Assembly (NCBI RefSeq): GCF_001420605.1
Contig: NZ_LJIZ01000016.1
Span: forward strand, 1-64,000
Direction: 5' to 3'
Length of the DNA stretch: 64,000 bases
Source of the DNA: Bacillus sp. FJAT-25509
GTDB taxonomy: Bacteria > Bacillota > Bacilli > Bacillales > Bacillaceae_G
This document shows, one piece after another, positions 16,833-26,323 of this stretch. How positions within the stretch are numbered: the stretch's first letter is position 1; every line of letters begins with the position of its first letter. The notes below the pieces were generated by a model that was not told the origin of the DNA, ran no database searches, and worked only from the letters and a program-made list of their open reading frames with translations. The position numbers were made by a program, and so were the translations under genes.

Positions 16833-17042
16833 TAAAAAGCCTCTTTTCCGAGACGAAAAGAGGCAATACTAATTGGCTTTCGTCTCTTATCTACCAGAAA
16901 ATTTCTTTTCTGTTGGAATTAGCACCGTGCCTTACTGAGCATTTAAGCTCAGGCGTATACAATACGCCCCATTTCACAATGGTATTACGGTCGGTTGCTG
17001 GGCATCGTCGGGCCAAATCCCTCCGCCTACTCGAAATAAGAG
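16833..17042 (-). promoter_or_regulatory. S-box (SAM-I) riboswitch with terminator before mtnKA
   Basis: Aptamer 16883-17042 on the minus strand: P1 arms CTCTTAT/ATAAGAG, GAGTAGGCGGAGGGA, GCCCGACGATGCCCAGCAACCG, and GGTGCTAATTCC. Terminator 16833-16864 (GCCTCTTTTC / GAAAAGAGGC and a T run). With SAM bound the terminator forms; low SAM allows mtnKA expression. Confidence 0.97.
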
Positions 17043-17105
17043 TTCGCATATTTGATTTTATAATCGTATTTTAATTTATAAATTTTTAATTTGTCAATCA
17101 CTTTT

Positions 17106-17891
17106 TTAAATTTTTTTGTAGATTTCTTCTTTTCTGTCTTCAAAAATAGGGATTGTACCGCGTATTTCATCGACTTTTTTCGGATCAATTTCACCGAATA
17201 CGATTTCTTCATTCGTGCTACCTTTGGAAATTACTTCTCCCCAAGGGTCAATGATCATTGATCCTCCGCCAAATGTATTTGCTAAATCTTTTCCTACTCG
17301 ATTACAAGCAACAACATAACACTGATTTTCAATTGCTCTTGCTTTTAACAAGATTTCCCAATGATTCATTCTTTGAATTGGCCATTCAGCGACAAAAAAT
17401 AAAACTTTTGCACCTTTTTGAGAATGAGCTCCAATCCATTCAGGAAAACGCAAATCATAGCAAACAAAACCTGCAGCTGTTAATCCATCGATTTCAAAAA
17501 GACCGTCTGTTTCCCCTGATTGAAGATAGTGATGCTCGTTCATTAACTGGAACAAATGAACTTTATCATAAGATTTTACTAATTCACCAGTATTGCTAAT
17601 AACAATTAACGTATTCGTTACACCATTTTCTCTTGCAATTGGGAACGAACCAGCAATCAATATTACATTATTTGATTTTGCAATCGACTGAAGTTCAGAA
17701 ATAATCGCTTCTTGTTCACCTGTGTGCAAGCCAATCTCTTCCAAACAATAGCCTGTTGTCCATAACTCTGGTAATACGATAACCTGAACATTTTCTTTAA
17801 CCGCTTCGTTTATTTGAGTTTTCATTTTCTCTAAATTAGACTTTGATTTACCTAAAATAACGTCAGATTGAATACACGCAATTTTAATCAC
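17106..17891 (-). CDS. mtnU: Omega-amidase of the nitrilase family (2-oxoglutaramate amidase)
   Basis: 261 residues. Nitrilase triad visible: Glu in VLPELWTTGY, Lys in YDKVHLF, Cys in GFVCYDLRFPE. In methionine salvage it hydrolyses the omega-amide (2-oxoglutaramate) released when MtnE uses glutamine as amino donor. Position between mtnK and divergent mtnE equals B. subtilis ykrU. It stands upstream of the S-box and its transcript would run into it; no S-box of its own is seen. Confidence 0.9.
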   Translation of the reverse strand: MIKIACIQSDVILGKSKSNLEKMKTQINEAVKENVQVIVLPELWTTGYCLEEIGLHTGEQEAIISELQSIAKSNNVILIAGSFPIARENGVTNTLIVISNTGELVKSYDKVHLFQLMNEHHYLQSGETDGLFEIDGLTAAGFVCYDLRFPEWIGAHSQKGAKVLFFVAEWPIQRMNHWEILLKARAIENQCYVVACNRVGKDLANTFGGGSMIIDPWGEVISKGSTNEEIVFGEIDPKKVDEIRGTIPIFEDRKEEIYKKI

Positions 17892-18040
17892 AATTTATTC
17901 ACCCTATTCTAAATTTTATAGACATTTTTAAATCGAGCATATATGATGGTGAAAGTTATTGCAACAGTCGTTCATGAAAATCAGTCGATTAAGTAACGAT
18001 CTATTCAAATTAATTTTATTATATTTTTGGAGTGATTAAC

Positions 18041-19219
18041 TTGAATCATAGTAAACTATTAAACAATTTACCAAAACAATTTTTTGCTTCACTAGTCCAA
18101 AAAGTGAATCAGTCAATAGGTAATGGTCATGATGTCATTAATCTTGGTCAAGGAAATCCAGATCAGCCAACACCTGACTATATTATAAAAGCATTACAAA
18201 AGTCTGTTGAAAACCCTTTAACTCATCGTTATTCTCCGTTTAGAGGGATGAGATCTTTAAAAAATGCTGTTGTAGAATTTTATAAACGAGAGTATGATGT
18301 TGATTTAGACCCAGAGGAAGAAGTAGCCATATTATTCGGTGGAAAAGCTGGATTAGTTGAGCTACCACTTTGTTTATGTGACGCTGGAGATACAATTTTA
18401 GTTCCAGATCCAGGCTATCCAGACTATTTATCTGGTATATCTCTTTCAAAAACAGTACCATACATGCTTCCATTACTTGAACAAAATCAATTTTTACCAG
18501 ATTATAAATTAATTCCTCAGGATGTTTTGGATGCTAGTAAAATATTATTTATCAATTATCCAAATAATCCCACTGGCGCTATCGCAACAGAAGAATTTTT
18601 TAAAGAAACAGTTGAGCTTGCAAGAAATAATCAAATTACAGTTTGTCATGATTTTGCTTATGGCGCATTTGGTTTTGACGGCAAAAAACCTTTAAGTTAT
18701 CTTCAAACGCCAGGAGCAAAGGAATGCGGGATTGAAATTTATACCCTCTCTAAAACTTATAATATGGCTGGTTGGAGAATCGGTTTTGCAGTTGGAAATA
18801 AAGAGGTTATTTCAGCAATTAATCTATTACAGGATCATCTTTACGTTAGCATCTTCCCTGCTGTTCAAGAAGCTGCCGCTGTTGCGCTTACAGAATCTCA
18901 AGAAAGTGTAAAACAACTATTAGCACTTTATGAAGAGCGTAGAAATGTATTTATTAGCGGTTGTCACGAAATTGGATGGGAAGTAACTGCACCAGCAGGG
19001 TCCTTTTTTGCATGGCTAAAAATTCCAGCAGGTTTTACATCACAGGAATTTGCTGATCTATTACTTGAAAAGGCTCATATTGCAGTCGCTCCAGGAAATG
19101 GATTTGGAGAATATGGTGAAGGGTATGTAAGAGTCGGCCTACTATCAGATACTGATAGACTGAAGGAAGCAGTTGCTAGATTAAAAGAAATTGAAATATT
19201 TTCAAAATTTAATGTTTGA
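18041..19219 (+). CDS. mtnE: Methionine salvage aminotransferase (glutamine transaminase)
   Basis: PLP-dependent transamination of 2-oxo-4-methylthiobutyrate to methionine. Start TTG at 18041, 8 bases after TTTGGAG; the GTG at 18032 overlaps that site. About 392 residues. Marks: VINLGQGNPDQPTPDYI, INYPNNPTGAIA, CHDFAYGAFGFDG, the PLP lysine in IYTLSKTYNMAGWRIGF, and the arginine in EGYVRVGLL. Divergent from mtnU; no S-box in its own leader. Confidence 0.95.
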   Translation: MNHSKLLNNLPKQFFASLVQKVNQSIGNGHDVINLGQGNPDQPTPDYIIKALQKSVENPLTHRYSPFRGMRSLKNAVVEFYKREYDVDLDPEEEVAILFGGKAGLVELPLCLCDAGDTILVPDPGYPDYLSGISLSKTVPYMLPLLEQNQFLPDYKLIPQDVLDASKILFINYPNNPTGAIATEEFFKETVELARNNQITVCHDFAYGAFGFDGKKPLSYLQTPGAKECGIEIYTLSKTYNMAGWRIGFAVGNKEVISAINLLQDHLYVSIFPAVQEAAAVALTESQESVKQLLALYEERRNVFISGCHEIGWEVTAPAGSFFAWLKIPAGFTSQEFADLLLEKAHIAVAPGNGFGEYGEGYVRVGLLSDTDRLKEAVARLKEIEIFSKFNV

Positions 19220-19278
19220 CAATTATGATTGTTCATGAAATAATGCGATTAGATTAATAATTCAAAATTAAATATTAA

Positions 19279-19416
19279 CTTTATTCAGAGTAGGTGGAGG
19301 GACCGAGCCCGACGAAACCCGGCAACCGGCTAGTTAACTAGTACGGTGCTAATTCTCGCAGCATTTGCTGACAGATAAGGTGTAGGTAAACCTCTCCTTA
19401 GTGGAGAGGTTTTTTG
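19279..19416 (+). promoter_or_regulatory. S-box (SAM-I) riboswitch with terminator before mtnWXBD
   Basis: CTTTAT/ATAAGG P1 stem, AGAGTAGGTGGAGGGACC, GCCCGACGAAACCCGGCAACCG, and GGTGCTAATTCTC. Terminator AAACCTCTCC...GGAGAGGTTTTTT at 19388-19416. Thirty bases separate it from mtnW. Confidence 0.97.
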
Positions 19417-19445
19417 TTTGATTAATACTTTTTGGAGGTTTTGAA

Positions 19446-20666
19446 ATGAGTGGAGTAATAGCAACTTACCAAGTTTATGATAAAAATCATCATTTAGAAA
19501 AAAAGGCAGAGTCAATCGCTCTAGGTTTAACGGTTGGTTCTTGGACGTCATTACCTCAAAATGATCAAATTCAATTACAAAAGCATAAAGGTAAAGTTCT
19601 TTCAGTTCGTGAAATAGAATGCGAAGAAAATATCGTTAACTTTTTAGGATATAAACCAACAAAAGGGATTATTGAAATTTATTATCCTAGCTTAAATTTT
19701 TCAGCTGATCTTCCAGCTATTTTAACAACAGTTTTCGGTAAGCTATCCCTTGATGGCGAAATTAAACTAATAGATTTAAATTTTACTGATGACATTTTAA
19801 ATTTATTTCCGGGTCCAAAATTTGGTATTAAAGGCATTCGAGAAAAATTGGATGTATATGATCGACCTTTATTAATGAGCATTTTCAAATCAATAATCGG
19901 CAGAGATATTCAATACATTTCAGAGGAATTAAAAAAGCAAGCTTTAGGCGGCGTTGATTTAATTAAAGACGACGAGATACTTTTTGACACGAATACATCT
20001 ATAACAGATCGCGTCACTCACGGAAAAAATATTTTGAACCAAGTTTATGAAAAAACAGGACACAAAACATTATACGCGGTGAATTTAACTGGCCGTACAT
20101 ATGAGTTAAAAGAAAAAGCATTACGTGCTGCAGAAGCTGGTGCGGATGTATTTTTATTAAATGTATTCTCGTATGGAATTGATGTACTTCAAGGTTTGGC
20201 AGAGGATCCATCAATTAATGTTCCAATTATGGCCCATCCTGCTGTTTCGGGTGCGTTTACAGCATCACCAATTTATGGAATTGACGCAGGATTATTACTA
20301 GGGAAACTTTTACGAATTGCAGGTGCAGATTTTAGTCTATTCCCTTCGCCATATGGTTCAGTTGCATTACAAAAAGAGACAGCTTTAAAAATCGCTGAAA
20401 ATTTAACTGTATCAAATGGATTAAAAGAGACATTCCCAGTACCTTCTGCTGGAATTCACCCTGCGCTAGTGCCTCAATTAATTCAAGATTTTGGAATTGA
20501 GCAAGTCATCAACGCTGGTGGCGGTGTTCATGGTCATCCGGATGGTCCGATTGGTGGAGGTAATGCATTTAGAGAAGCAATTTCAGCAACACTGTCTGGA
20601 GTTGGGCTAAAAGAATACGCACTTCCAAATACATCACTACAAAAAGCATTACAACTTTGGGGGTAA
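19446..20666 (+). CDS. mtnW: 2,3-diketo-5-methylthiopentyl-1-phosphate enolase (RuBisCO-like protein)
   Basis: 406 residues, type IV RuBisCO-like. The carbamylated lysine motif is present as [10 protein letters not shown]. Other marks are [58 protein letters not shown] and [14 protein letters not shown]. Tautomerises the diketone phosphate in methionine salvage; Mg-dependent. First gene of mtnWXBD behind GGAGG. Confidence 0.96.
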   Translation: MSGVIATYQVYDKNHHLEKKAESIALGLTVGSWTSLPQNDQIQLQKHKGKVLSVREIECEENIVNFLGYKPTKGIIEIYYPSLNFSADLPAILTTVFGKLSLDGEIKLIDLNFTDDILNLFPGPKFGIKGIREKLDVYDRPLLMSIFKSIIGRDIQYISEELKKQALGGVDLIKDDEILFDTNTSITDRVTHGKNILNQVYEKTGHKTLYAVNLTGRTYELKEKALRAAEAGADVFLLNVFSYGIDVLQGLAEDPSINVPIMAHPAVSGAFTASPIYGIDAGLLLGKLLRIAGADFSLFPSPYGSVALQKETALKIAENLTVSNGLKETFPVPSAGIHPALVPQLIQDFGIEQVINAGGGVHGHPDGPIGGGNAFREAISATLSGVGLKEYALPNTSLQKALQLWG

Positions 20667-20672
20667 ACAACA

Positions 20673-21326
20673 ATGGCAATAAAGATTTTTTGTGATTTTG
20701 ATGGAACAATTACTGAGGGAGACAATATCGTTAATTTAATTAAAGAATTTGCTCCTCCTTCAGTAAGTGAATTAACAAGTGAAGTATTAAATGGCAATCT
20801 ATCGATTCGAGAAGGCGTAGAGAAAATGTTTGCTACGATTCCTTCAACGAAAAAACAAGAAATGACTGATTTTGTAATCGATCGTACTATCATTCGAGAT
20901 GGTTTTAGCGATTTTATTCAATTTGTAAGCGTTCAACAATATGCGTTAAAAGTTGTAAGTGGCGGGCTAGATTTTTTTGTTCATCCTATATTAGCGGATT
21001 ACCTTCCACCTTCGGATATTTTATGTAATCGTACTGACTTTACGGGCCAAACTGTAAAAATTCATTGGGATTATTCTTGTGATGAAAACTGTACGAATGA
21101 TTGTGGAATGTGTAAACCATCTGTTAAAAGAAAATTTAGTGAATCAAATGATTTTATCATTGTCATTGGCGATTCAATTACTGACTTACAAATTGCAAAA
21201 GAAGCCAATTTAATTTTTGCTCGAGATTTCTTAAAAGATAAATGTGAAGAACTATCTTTACCTTTCATTCCTTTTGAAAATTTCTATGATATTCGAGCTT
21301 CATTAGAGAAGGAGGTGCTAGTATGA
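20673..21326 (+). CDS. mtnX: 2-hydroxy-3-keto-5-methylthiopentenyl-1-phosphate phosphatase
   Basis: HAD-family phosphatase of 217 residues. Motif I DFDGTITEGDN near the N-terminus, motif II VVSGG, motif III Lys in PSVKRKF and motif IV IVIGDSITDLQIAKEA. A Cys cluster CDENCTNDCGMCK is typical of this subfamily. Removes phosphate to give the acireductone. Overlaps mtnB by 4 bases. Confidence 0.95.
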   Translation: MAIKIFCDFDGTITEGDNIVNLIKEFAPPSVSELTSEVLNGNLSIREGVEKMFATIPSTKKQEMTDFVIDRTIIRDGFSDFIQFVSVQQYALKVVSGGLDFFVHPILADYLPPSDILCNRTDFTGQTVKIHWDYSCDENCTNDCGMCKPSVKRKFSESNDFIIVIGDSITDLQIAKEANLIFARDFLKDKCEELSLPFIPFENFYDIRASLEKEVLV

Positions 21327-21949
21327 AGGACTTTTTCAAACATTATGATGAAATCCGTGAAGTAAAAAAAGTACTAGCTGATCGAGATTGGTTTTTAGGA
21401 ACTAGCGGGAATTTATCAATTAAAGTAAATGACGAACCTTTAAACTTTTTAGTGACAACTAGTGGTAAAGATAAAACTAAACATACTTATGACGATTTTT
21501 TACTCGTTAATGAATTTGACCAATCTGTTTGGGATGAATCAAAAAAACCATCAGCTGAAGTCATTTTACATCGGCTAATTTATCAACATACAAATGCAAA
21601 ATGCGTACTTCATGTACACACTTTAGCAAATAACTTTATAACAAAGGATTTTCCATATCAAGATGAATTATCTTTTTCTGGTATCGAAATTATTAAAGCA
21701 TTAGGATTATGGGAAGAAGATGCAGAAATTACAATTCCAATCATAAAAAATCTTGCGCATATCCCTACTCTTGCAAATGAATTTCTTCCACATATAAAGA
21801 ATGATCATGGTGCTGTATTAATTCATAATCATGGTATAACAGTTTGGGCCGAATCAGCATTTGAAGCTAAAAAGCATTTAGAAGCTTATGAGTTTCTATT
21901 CCAATATGCATTACAAGGTATTCAAAAAAATACATTTATAAAGAATTAA
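21323..21949 (+). CDS. mtnB: Methylthioribulose-1-phosphate dehydratase
   Basis: Class II aldolase fold, Zn-dependent, 208 residues. Marks: FLGTSGNLSIKV, TTSGKDK, PSAEVILHRLIYQ, VLHVHTLANNF (metal His pair), GAVLIHNHGITVWA. Dehydrates MTRu-1-P before MtnW acts. ATG behind AAGGAGG inside the end of mtnX, so translationally coupled. Confidence 0.95.
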   Translation: MKDFFKHYDEIREVKKVLADRDWFLGTSGNLSIKVNDEPLNFLVTTSGKDKTKHTYDDFLLVNEFDQSVWDESKKPSAEVILHRLIYQHTNAKCVLHVHTLANNFITKDFPYQDELSFSGIEIIKALGLWEEDAEITIPIIKNLAHIPTLANEFLPHIKNDHGAVLIHNHGITVWAESAFEAKKHLEAYEFLFQYALQGIQKNTFIKN

Positions 21950-21965
21950 TTTGGAGGAATGAAGA

Positions 21966-22478
21966 ATGGCAACAATTTGGGTAGAAAAAAAAGATTATCA
22001 TATTACAAGTGATGTTGAAGTAAAAGCTTATTTAGAAGAACAAGGTGTAATTTACGAAAATTGGAATATCGAACAATTACATAGTTCGTTACAAGAAAAA
22101 TTTATTTTATCAGATGATGAAAAAGCAGCGATTCTTGAAACATTTAAAGCTGAAATCGACAGTATTTCATCAAGACGTGGCTATTTAGCGAGTGATATTA
22201 TTACTCTTTCAGAAGCAACTCCAAATCTTGATCAATTACTTAAAAACTTCAATCGTGAGCATCATCATACGGATGACGAAGTTCGCTTCATCGTTAGCGG
22301 TCACGGTACGTTTATTATCGAGGGAAATGAAGGCTTTTTCCATGTTAATTTGAATCCTGGAGATTTAATTTCTGTACCACCAAATGTACGCCACTACTTC
22401 ACTTTAGCAGAGGATCGTAAAGTAGTAGCTGTTCGATTATTTGTTACGACTGAAGGTTGGGTACCTATTTACGAATAA
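21966..22478 (+). CDS. mtnD: Acireductone dioxygenase
   Basis: Cupin of 170 residues, last enzyme before transamination; yields formate and 2-oxo-4-methylthiobutyrate with Fe. Metal site REHHHTDDEVRFI (His, His, Glu) and VPPNVRHYF (His). GGAGG upstream, 16 bases after mtnB. Confidence 0.96.
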   Translation: MATIWVEKKDYHITSDVEVKAYLEEQGVIYENWNIEQLHSSLQEKFILSDDEKAAILETFKAEIDSISSRRGYLASDIITLSEATPNLDQLLKNFNREHHHTDDEVRFIVSGHGTFIIEGNEGFFHVNLNPGDLISVPPNVRHYFTLAEDRKVVAVRLFVTTEGWVPIYE

Positions 22479-22493
22479 TTTTTATAAAAACTA

Positions 22494-22529
22494 AATTGAC
22501 TCATATCCTCTTTAGGATGTGAGTCAATT
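22494..22529. terminator. Bidirectional terminator between mtnD and the DUF421 gene
   Basis: AATTGACTCATATCCT / AGGATGTGAGTCAATT form a near-perfect stem shared by two convergent genes; the last bases overlap the end of the DUF421 frame. Confidence 0.8.
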
Positions 22530-23226
22530 AATTTTCTTCTTCATTGAAATGATCTTCTCGGTAGTCGATATATAACGAACCATCTGTTTGTACTTCAACA
22601 AAAAACACATCTGAAATTGATTTTATGCCTACCCTTTCAAGTTGAGCTATTAACCATTTTTTATCCAAGTTTAAATTTGATAATGCATCTTCGTTTACTT
22701 CCCCGTCAGATACCACTGCTGTTGACGTTGGAAATAACAAAGTTTTTTTCCATGTTTTATTTTTTTTCGTTTTAACATCTTTTGTTTTCATAATTGATAG
22801 ACTGCCATCAATTTCAAATATAGCGTACTCTACATCTTTCAACGAATAAATATTCTCATTACGAAGCATTCCTTGAAATTGCTCTGTATCTAATCTAGCT
22901 TTTTTTAATGCATTTTCCATTATTTTTCCTTGTCTAATTAAAATAATTGGTTCCCCAAGAATCATCCGACGTAAAGATTTAGATTTTAAACTTAAATACC
23001 CCATGATGATCGTCAAAACTGCCCAGCCAACTAATCCAATGATCCCATCTTCAATATCTAATGTTTTAGATGTCGTTATAGATGCTGCTACATTCCCTAT
23101 TGTAATGGCTGTTATAAATGTAAATACATCTAATTGACTAATTTCCTTTTTCCCCATTAATCTCGTTAAAATAAATAAAACAAAAAATGAGCATATGACC
23201 CTAAATACTACTTCATTAAAGCTCAT
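22528..23226 (-). CDS. DUF421 (YetF-type) membrane protein
   Basis: 232 residues, three N-terminal membrane helices (FRVICSFFVLFILTRLMG, FTFITAITIGNVAAS, IIGLVGWAVLTIIMGYLSL) followed by a cytosolic domain. Conserved RLMGKKEISQLDVFTF and the GEPIILIRQGKIMENALKKARLD hinge. B. subtilis relatives (YetF, YdfS, YrbG and others) form membrane complexes of unclear function, some sporulation-linked. Convergent with mtnD. Confidence 0.9.
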   Translation of the reverse strand: MSFNEVVFRVICSFFVLFILTRLMGKKEISQLDVFTFITAITIGNVAASITTSKTLDIEDGIIGLVGWAVLTIIMGYLSLKSKSLRRMILGEPIILIRQGKIMENALKKARLDTEQFQGMLRNENIYSLKDVEYAIFEIDGSLSIMKTKDVKTKKNKTWKKTLLFPTSTAVVSDGEVNEDALSNLNLDKKWLIAQLERVGIKSISDVFFVEVQTDGSLYIDYREDHFNEEEN

Positions 23227-23426
23227 TTATTTCATCCTTTCTCTTTCAAAAAACCATTTTAAGTATTTATTAATCAACTTAGCGTTTGAAAAATAGAATG
23301 AAACTATTCTTTATTATTTCTAAAAAATAAGTTAAAACCTAACTGTGTGTATGTCCTCATAAATTACCGATTATTGAAGAAAATATTACTATTCATTTAT
23401 AATCGACTATTTATTGGGGTGAGATC

Positions 23427-24926
23427 TTGAGTAAAAAACTTTCACTTGTTGGCTTAATATTAATGGTATTTACCACTGTATATGGTTTTGGAAATATACC
23501 AACCGCTTTTTATTTAATGGGATATAGTGCAATTCCATGGTACTTACTCTCTGCTATAACGTTTTTTATTCCTTTTGCATTTATGATGGCTGAGTTCGGA
23601 GCTGCATATAAGCATTCAGAAGGTGGAATTTATACATGGATGGCTGATTCGGTTGGACCTAGATTCGCTTTTATAGGTACCTTTATGTGGTTCTCCTCTT
23701 ATGTAATTTATATGGTAAGTGTCTCCTCAAAGGTTTGGATTCCACTATCAACGTTCATTTTTGGTAGTGACAAAACGCAATCACTTTCATTATTTGGACT
23801 TACTTCTACTCAATCTATCGGATTATTAGCATTACTTTGGATGTTAGTTGTGACATTTTTTGCTTCGAAAGGAATTGAAAGCATTAGTAAAGTTACAACA
23901 ATTGGTGGTATTACAGTTTTCTCTTTAAATATAGTGCTGTTAATTACAAGTATCATTATTTTGGTATTAAATGGCGGCAAATTTGCTCAACCGATTAAAA
24001 GTTTCTCATCAGCATTTGCTCACTCACCAAATCCAAACTATCTTTCAACTCTTGCGATACTATCATTTGTTGTATTTGCGATTTTTGCATATGGTGGGCT
24101 AGAAGCAATCGGTAGTTTAGTTGATCAGACGGAGAACGCTGAACGGAACTTTCCAAAAGGGATTACCATTTCAGCAATTATTATTTCCGTAGGATATTCG
24201 TTAGGCATTTTTTTAGTAGGAATCTTTATAAACTGGTCAAATGATTTAAGTGCTAGCACTACGAATTTAGGGAACATAACATATGTACTTATGTACAATT
24301 TAGGATTAGAACTTGGAAAAGCTTTTACTTTATCATCACATACTGCCGATCAAATTGGTATTTGGTTTGCAAGAATTACTGGTTTATCAATGTTTCTTGC
24401 ATATACCGGAGCATTTTTCACATTAATTTATGCACCGTTAAAAACAATCATTAAAGGCACACCAAAATACTTATGGCCGACAAAATTCTCTGACACAAAT
24501 GAAAAAGGTATGCCTGTCAATGCAATGTGGGTACAATTTTCAATTGTTTCAATCATTATTGTCCTTACTTCCTTTGGTGGCCAAGGAGCATCAGCATTTT
24601 TTAATAAAATAACTTTAATGACAAATGTTTCAATGACTTTACCTTATATATTTTTAGGTATTGCGTATCCAATGTTTAAAAGAAATGAACAAATCGACAA
24701 GCCATTTCAAATTTTAAAATCAAATTCATCTTCTTTATTTGCGAGCATTCTCGTTATTTTGGTCGTTGGATTTGCAAACTTTTTTACGATTATTCAACCG
24801 GCTATTGAAGGTGATTTCAACTCAACAATCTGGATGATTGCAGGACCAATTTTCTTTTCAATTTTGGCTTTACTAATTCTTAACCTTTCAAGAAAACATA
24901 CCCAAAAAGAGAAGAAAATTGCATAG
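23427..24926 (+). CDS. APC superfamily amino-acid permease (glutamate/GABA antiporter-like, YjeM type)
   Basis: 499 residues, TTG start behind GGGGTGAG. Twelve or so membrane segments. The N-terminal GLILMVFTTVYGFGNIPTAFYLMG and AEFGAAYKHSEGGIYTWM match the APC consensus, and YGGLEAIGSLVDQTENAERNFPKGI is the conserved TM6-7 region. Substrate not determinable. Stands alone after a ~200-bp promoter region. Confidence 0.82.
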   Translation: MSKKLSLVGLILMVFTTVYGFGNIPTAFYLMGYSAIPWYLLSAITFFIPFAFMMAEFGAAYKHSEGGIYTWMADSVGPRFAFIGTFMWFSSYVIYMVSVSSKVWIPLSTFIFGSDKTQSLSLFGLTSTQSIGLLALLWMLVVTFFASKGIESISKVTTIGGITVFSLNIVLLITSIIILVLNGGKFAQPIKSFSSAFAHSPNPNYLSTLAILSFVVFAIFAYGGLEAIGSLVDQTENAERNFPKGITISAIIISVGYSLGIFLVGIFINWSNDLSASTTNLGNITYVLMYNLGLELGKAFTLSSHTADQIGIWFARITGLSMFLAYTGAFFTLIYAPLKTIIKGTPKYLWPTKFSDTNEKGMPVNAMWVQFSIVSIIIVLTSFGGQGASAFFNKITLMTNVSMTLPYIFLGIAYPMFKRNEQIDKPFQILKSNSSSLFASILVILVVGFANFFTIIQPAIEGDFNSTIWMIAGPIFFSILALLILNLSRKHTQKEKKIA

Positions 24927-25006
24927 CAATCTTCCCACTTATTGTTAATAACAATTCCGAAAGTAAGTAGGAAATATAGCACATACTAAATTTGGAGGTG
25001 ATATTC

Positions 25007-25147
25007 ATGGGTCACAATCAAAATCCACATGTAAAAAAGAAGAACAAAGATAAAGGGCAACCTACACCAGCTGCAGTTAATTCAGAAGGTTATTTTGCTC
25101 CAAGTAAATCAAATACTGAAGCTCTTAATGAAGTGAAAAATTCATAA
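25007..25147 (+). CDS. Small hydrophilic protein, 46 residues
   Basis: ATG behind TTTGGAGGTG at ideal spacing. Begins MGHNQNPHVKKKNKDKGQP and ends EALNEVKNS; Lys/Asn/Gln-rich with no membrane segment. Size and composition recall small spore-associated proteins but I cannot assign a family. Confidence 0.6.
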   Translation: MGHNQNPHVKKKNKDKGQPTPAAVNSEGYFAPSKSNTEALNEVKNS

Positions 25148-25267
25148 AGACGATTGGCGAGCTGTTAGGAGAATTCAGAGGCATAGATGCATTTATACCT
25201 ATACCTAAAAATGGCTCTACGTCGATTTTTCTTCCCTGTTTGCCAATTTATACTTTCTTAAATGTAA

Positions 25268-25302
25268 AAAAAATGACCGTCATTTTTTTGGCGGTCTCTT
25301 TT
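25268..25302 (-). terminator. Terminator behind the lipoprotein gene
   Basis: GACCGCC / GGCGGTC-like stem (GACCGTC, GGCGGTC) with a T run on the minus strand. Confidence 0.6.
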
Positions 25303-25304
25303 AA

Positions 25305-25817
25305 TTATTTACTCATTGAATTAGCAGTTTTTACTAAATCTCGAATAGTGTATTGTTTACCAGTTTCCTCTGAAAAAAGAAGTGAAATTGAATGATAAAG
25401 CCCGTCTTTCTTCCAACGAATTGTTTTTGTATTATCATCATCAGCAACAATCAAAACTTTTGTTCCATCTTTTAATTTTGTTGTTTTTAAAGGTTGTTGT
25501 TCATCTGGGAAAGATGGTTTTTTATTATGATAAGTAATGACAAACATTGTGACCTCTACTTCTTCATTTGAATAATTAAAGGAGGTAGCGTTAATAGCTC
25601 CATTTTTTTGATTTTTTTGTACATCCATTGTGACATCCTTTGCTCTAAACGGTATCCATTCTGGTACAACTAGTTCTTTTTGTACATCTTTAGGTAATTG
25701 ATTAACTACTTGCTTTACAGTTTTAGGATATTCTTTTTTTAATGATTCAACTGCACCGTTGCCATGCGAACAAGCAGTTAACAGAAGAATTAAGAATAAA
25801 AAAATAAATTTTTTCAA
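25305..25817 (-). CDS. Putative lipoprotein
   Basis: 170 residues, TTG start behind AAGAAGGGG. Signal peptide KKFIFLFLILLLTAC with lipobox LTAC, so membrane-anchored outside the cell. The body has ELVVPEWIPFRAKDVTMDV and later TTKLKDGTKVLIVADDD and TIRWKKDGLYHSISL, a layout like DUF4367-type domains. Function unknown. Confidence 0.75.
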   Translation of the reverse strand: MKKFIFLFLILLLTACSHGNGAVESLKKEYPKTVKQVVNQLPKDVQKELVVPEWIPFRAKDVTMDVQKNQKNGAINATSFNYSNEEVEVTMFVITYHNKKPSFPDEQQPLKTTKLKDGTKVLIVADDDNTKTIRWKKDGLYHSISLLFSEETGKQYTIRDLVKTANSMSK

Positions 25818-25903
25818 TCCACTTACCCCTTCTTTTCCAAATCTATTGTTTCATTTTTCTACTTAATATCTCTAAATATCGTCATATTAGTCTTAAAATA
25901 AAT

Positions 25904-25932
25904 AAAAACTGCCTGAAGTATACGAGGCAGCC
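25904..25932 (-). terminator. Terminator behind the 72-residue gene
   Basis: CTGCCT / AGGCAG stem followed on the minus strand by TTTTTATTTATTT. Confidence 0.65.
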
Positions 25933-25945
25933 TTAAAACCTATTT

Positions 25946-26164
25946 TTAAGGTTCAACAATTACGATTTTACCTTTTTGCACATATAGCAATATTTCTGCG
26001 TTATCTGTTTCATTACGGTATGTATAACATGTAAGATCCCCAAACCCACCGTGTGAAACATCATGAACTGTATCAACTAATTTGTATTTATTACCTCTGA
26101 ATTCAATTTTTCTTTCAATTGATGGCTGTTCGGTTAAAATTTGTTCCTTTGATCGAAAATTCAT
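25946..26164 (-). CDS. Hypothetical protein, 72 residues
   Basis: ATG behind AAAGGAGTGATTAG. Soluble, beta-rich (KIEFRGNKYKLVDTVHDVS, GFGDLTCYTYRN, AEILLYVQKGKIVIVEP). No family recognised. Confidence 0.6.
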   Translation of the reverse strand: MNFRSKEQILTEQPSIERKIEFRGNKYKLVDTVHDVSHGGFGDLTCYTYRNETDNAEILLYVQKGKIVIVEP

Positions 26165-26203
26165 CTAATCACTCCTTTAGTCACGATTAGTATAGCCATC
26201 TTC

Positions 26204-26320
26204 TTAGTTTTCAATTTTAAGCCCTGTTCTGAATCCAATTACATATCCGTCCAAGTCTCGTACTTTGAACTCCTTCCAAACTCCCCATTCATATTCACTT
26301 AATTCAGGCTCGGAAACCAT
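26204..26320 (-). pseudogene. C-terminal fragment of a glyoxalase/VOC protein
   Basis: The frame reads EWGVWKEFKVRDLDGYVIGF then RTGLKIEN and stop. 'F-x-V-R-D-x-D-G-Y-x-I-G-F' is the last conserved strand of VOC-fold proteins including the metal Glu region. The first ~80 residues are missing; the TetR gene lies where they would be. Confidence 0.6.
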
Positions 26321-26323
26321 TAT

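Noticed and set aside
17027-17212. Minus-strand Lys-rich frame overlapping the end of mtnU
   Set aside because: Out-of-frame shadow of the AT-rich mtnU 3' end and the riboswitch upstream region.
20534-20893. 119-codon minus-strand frame across mtnW and mtnX
   Set aside because: Antisense to two certain genes; no ribosome site.
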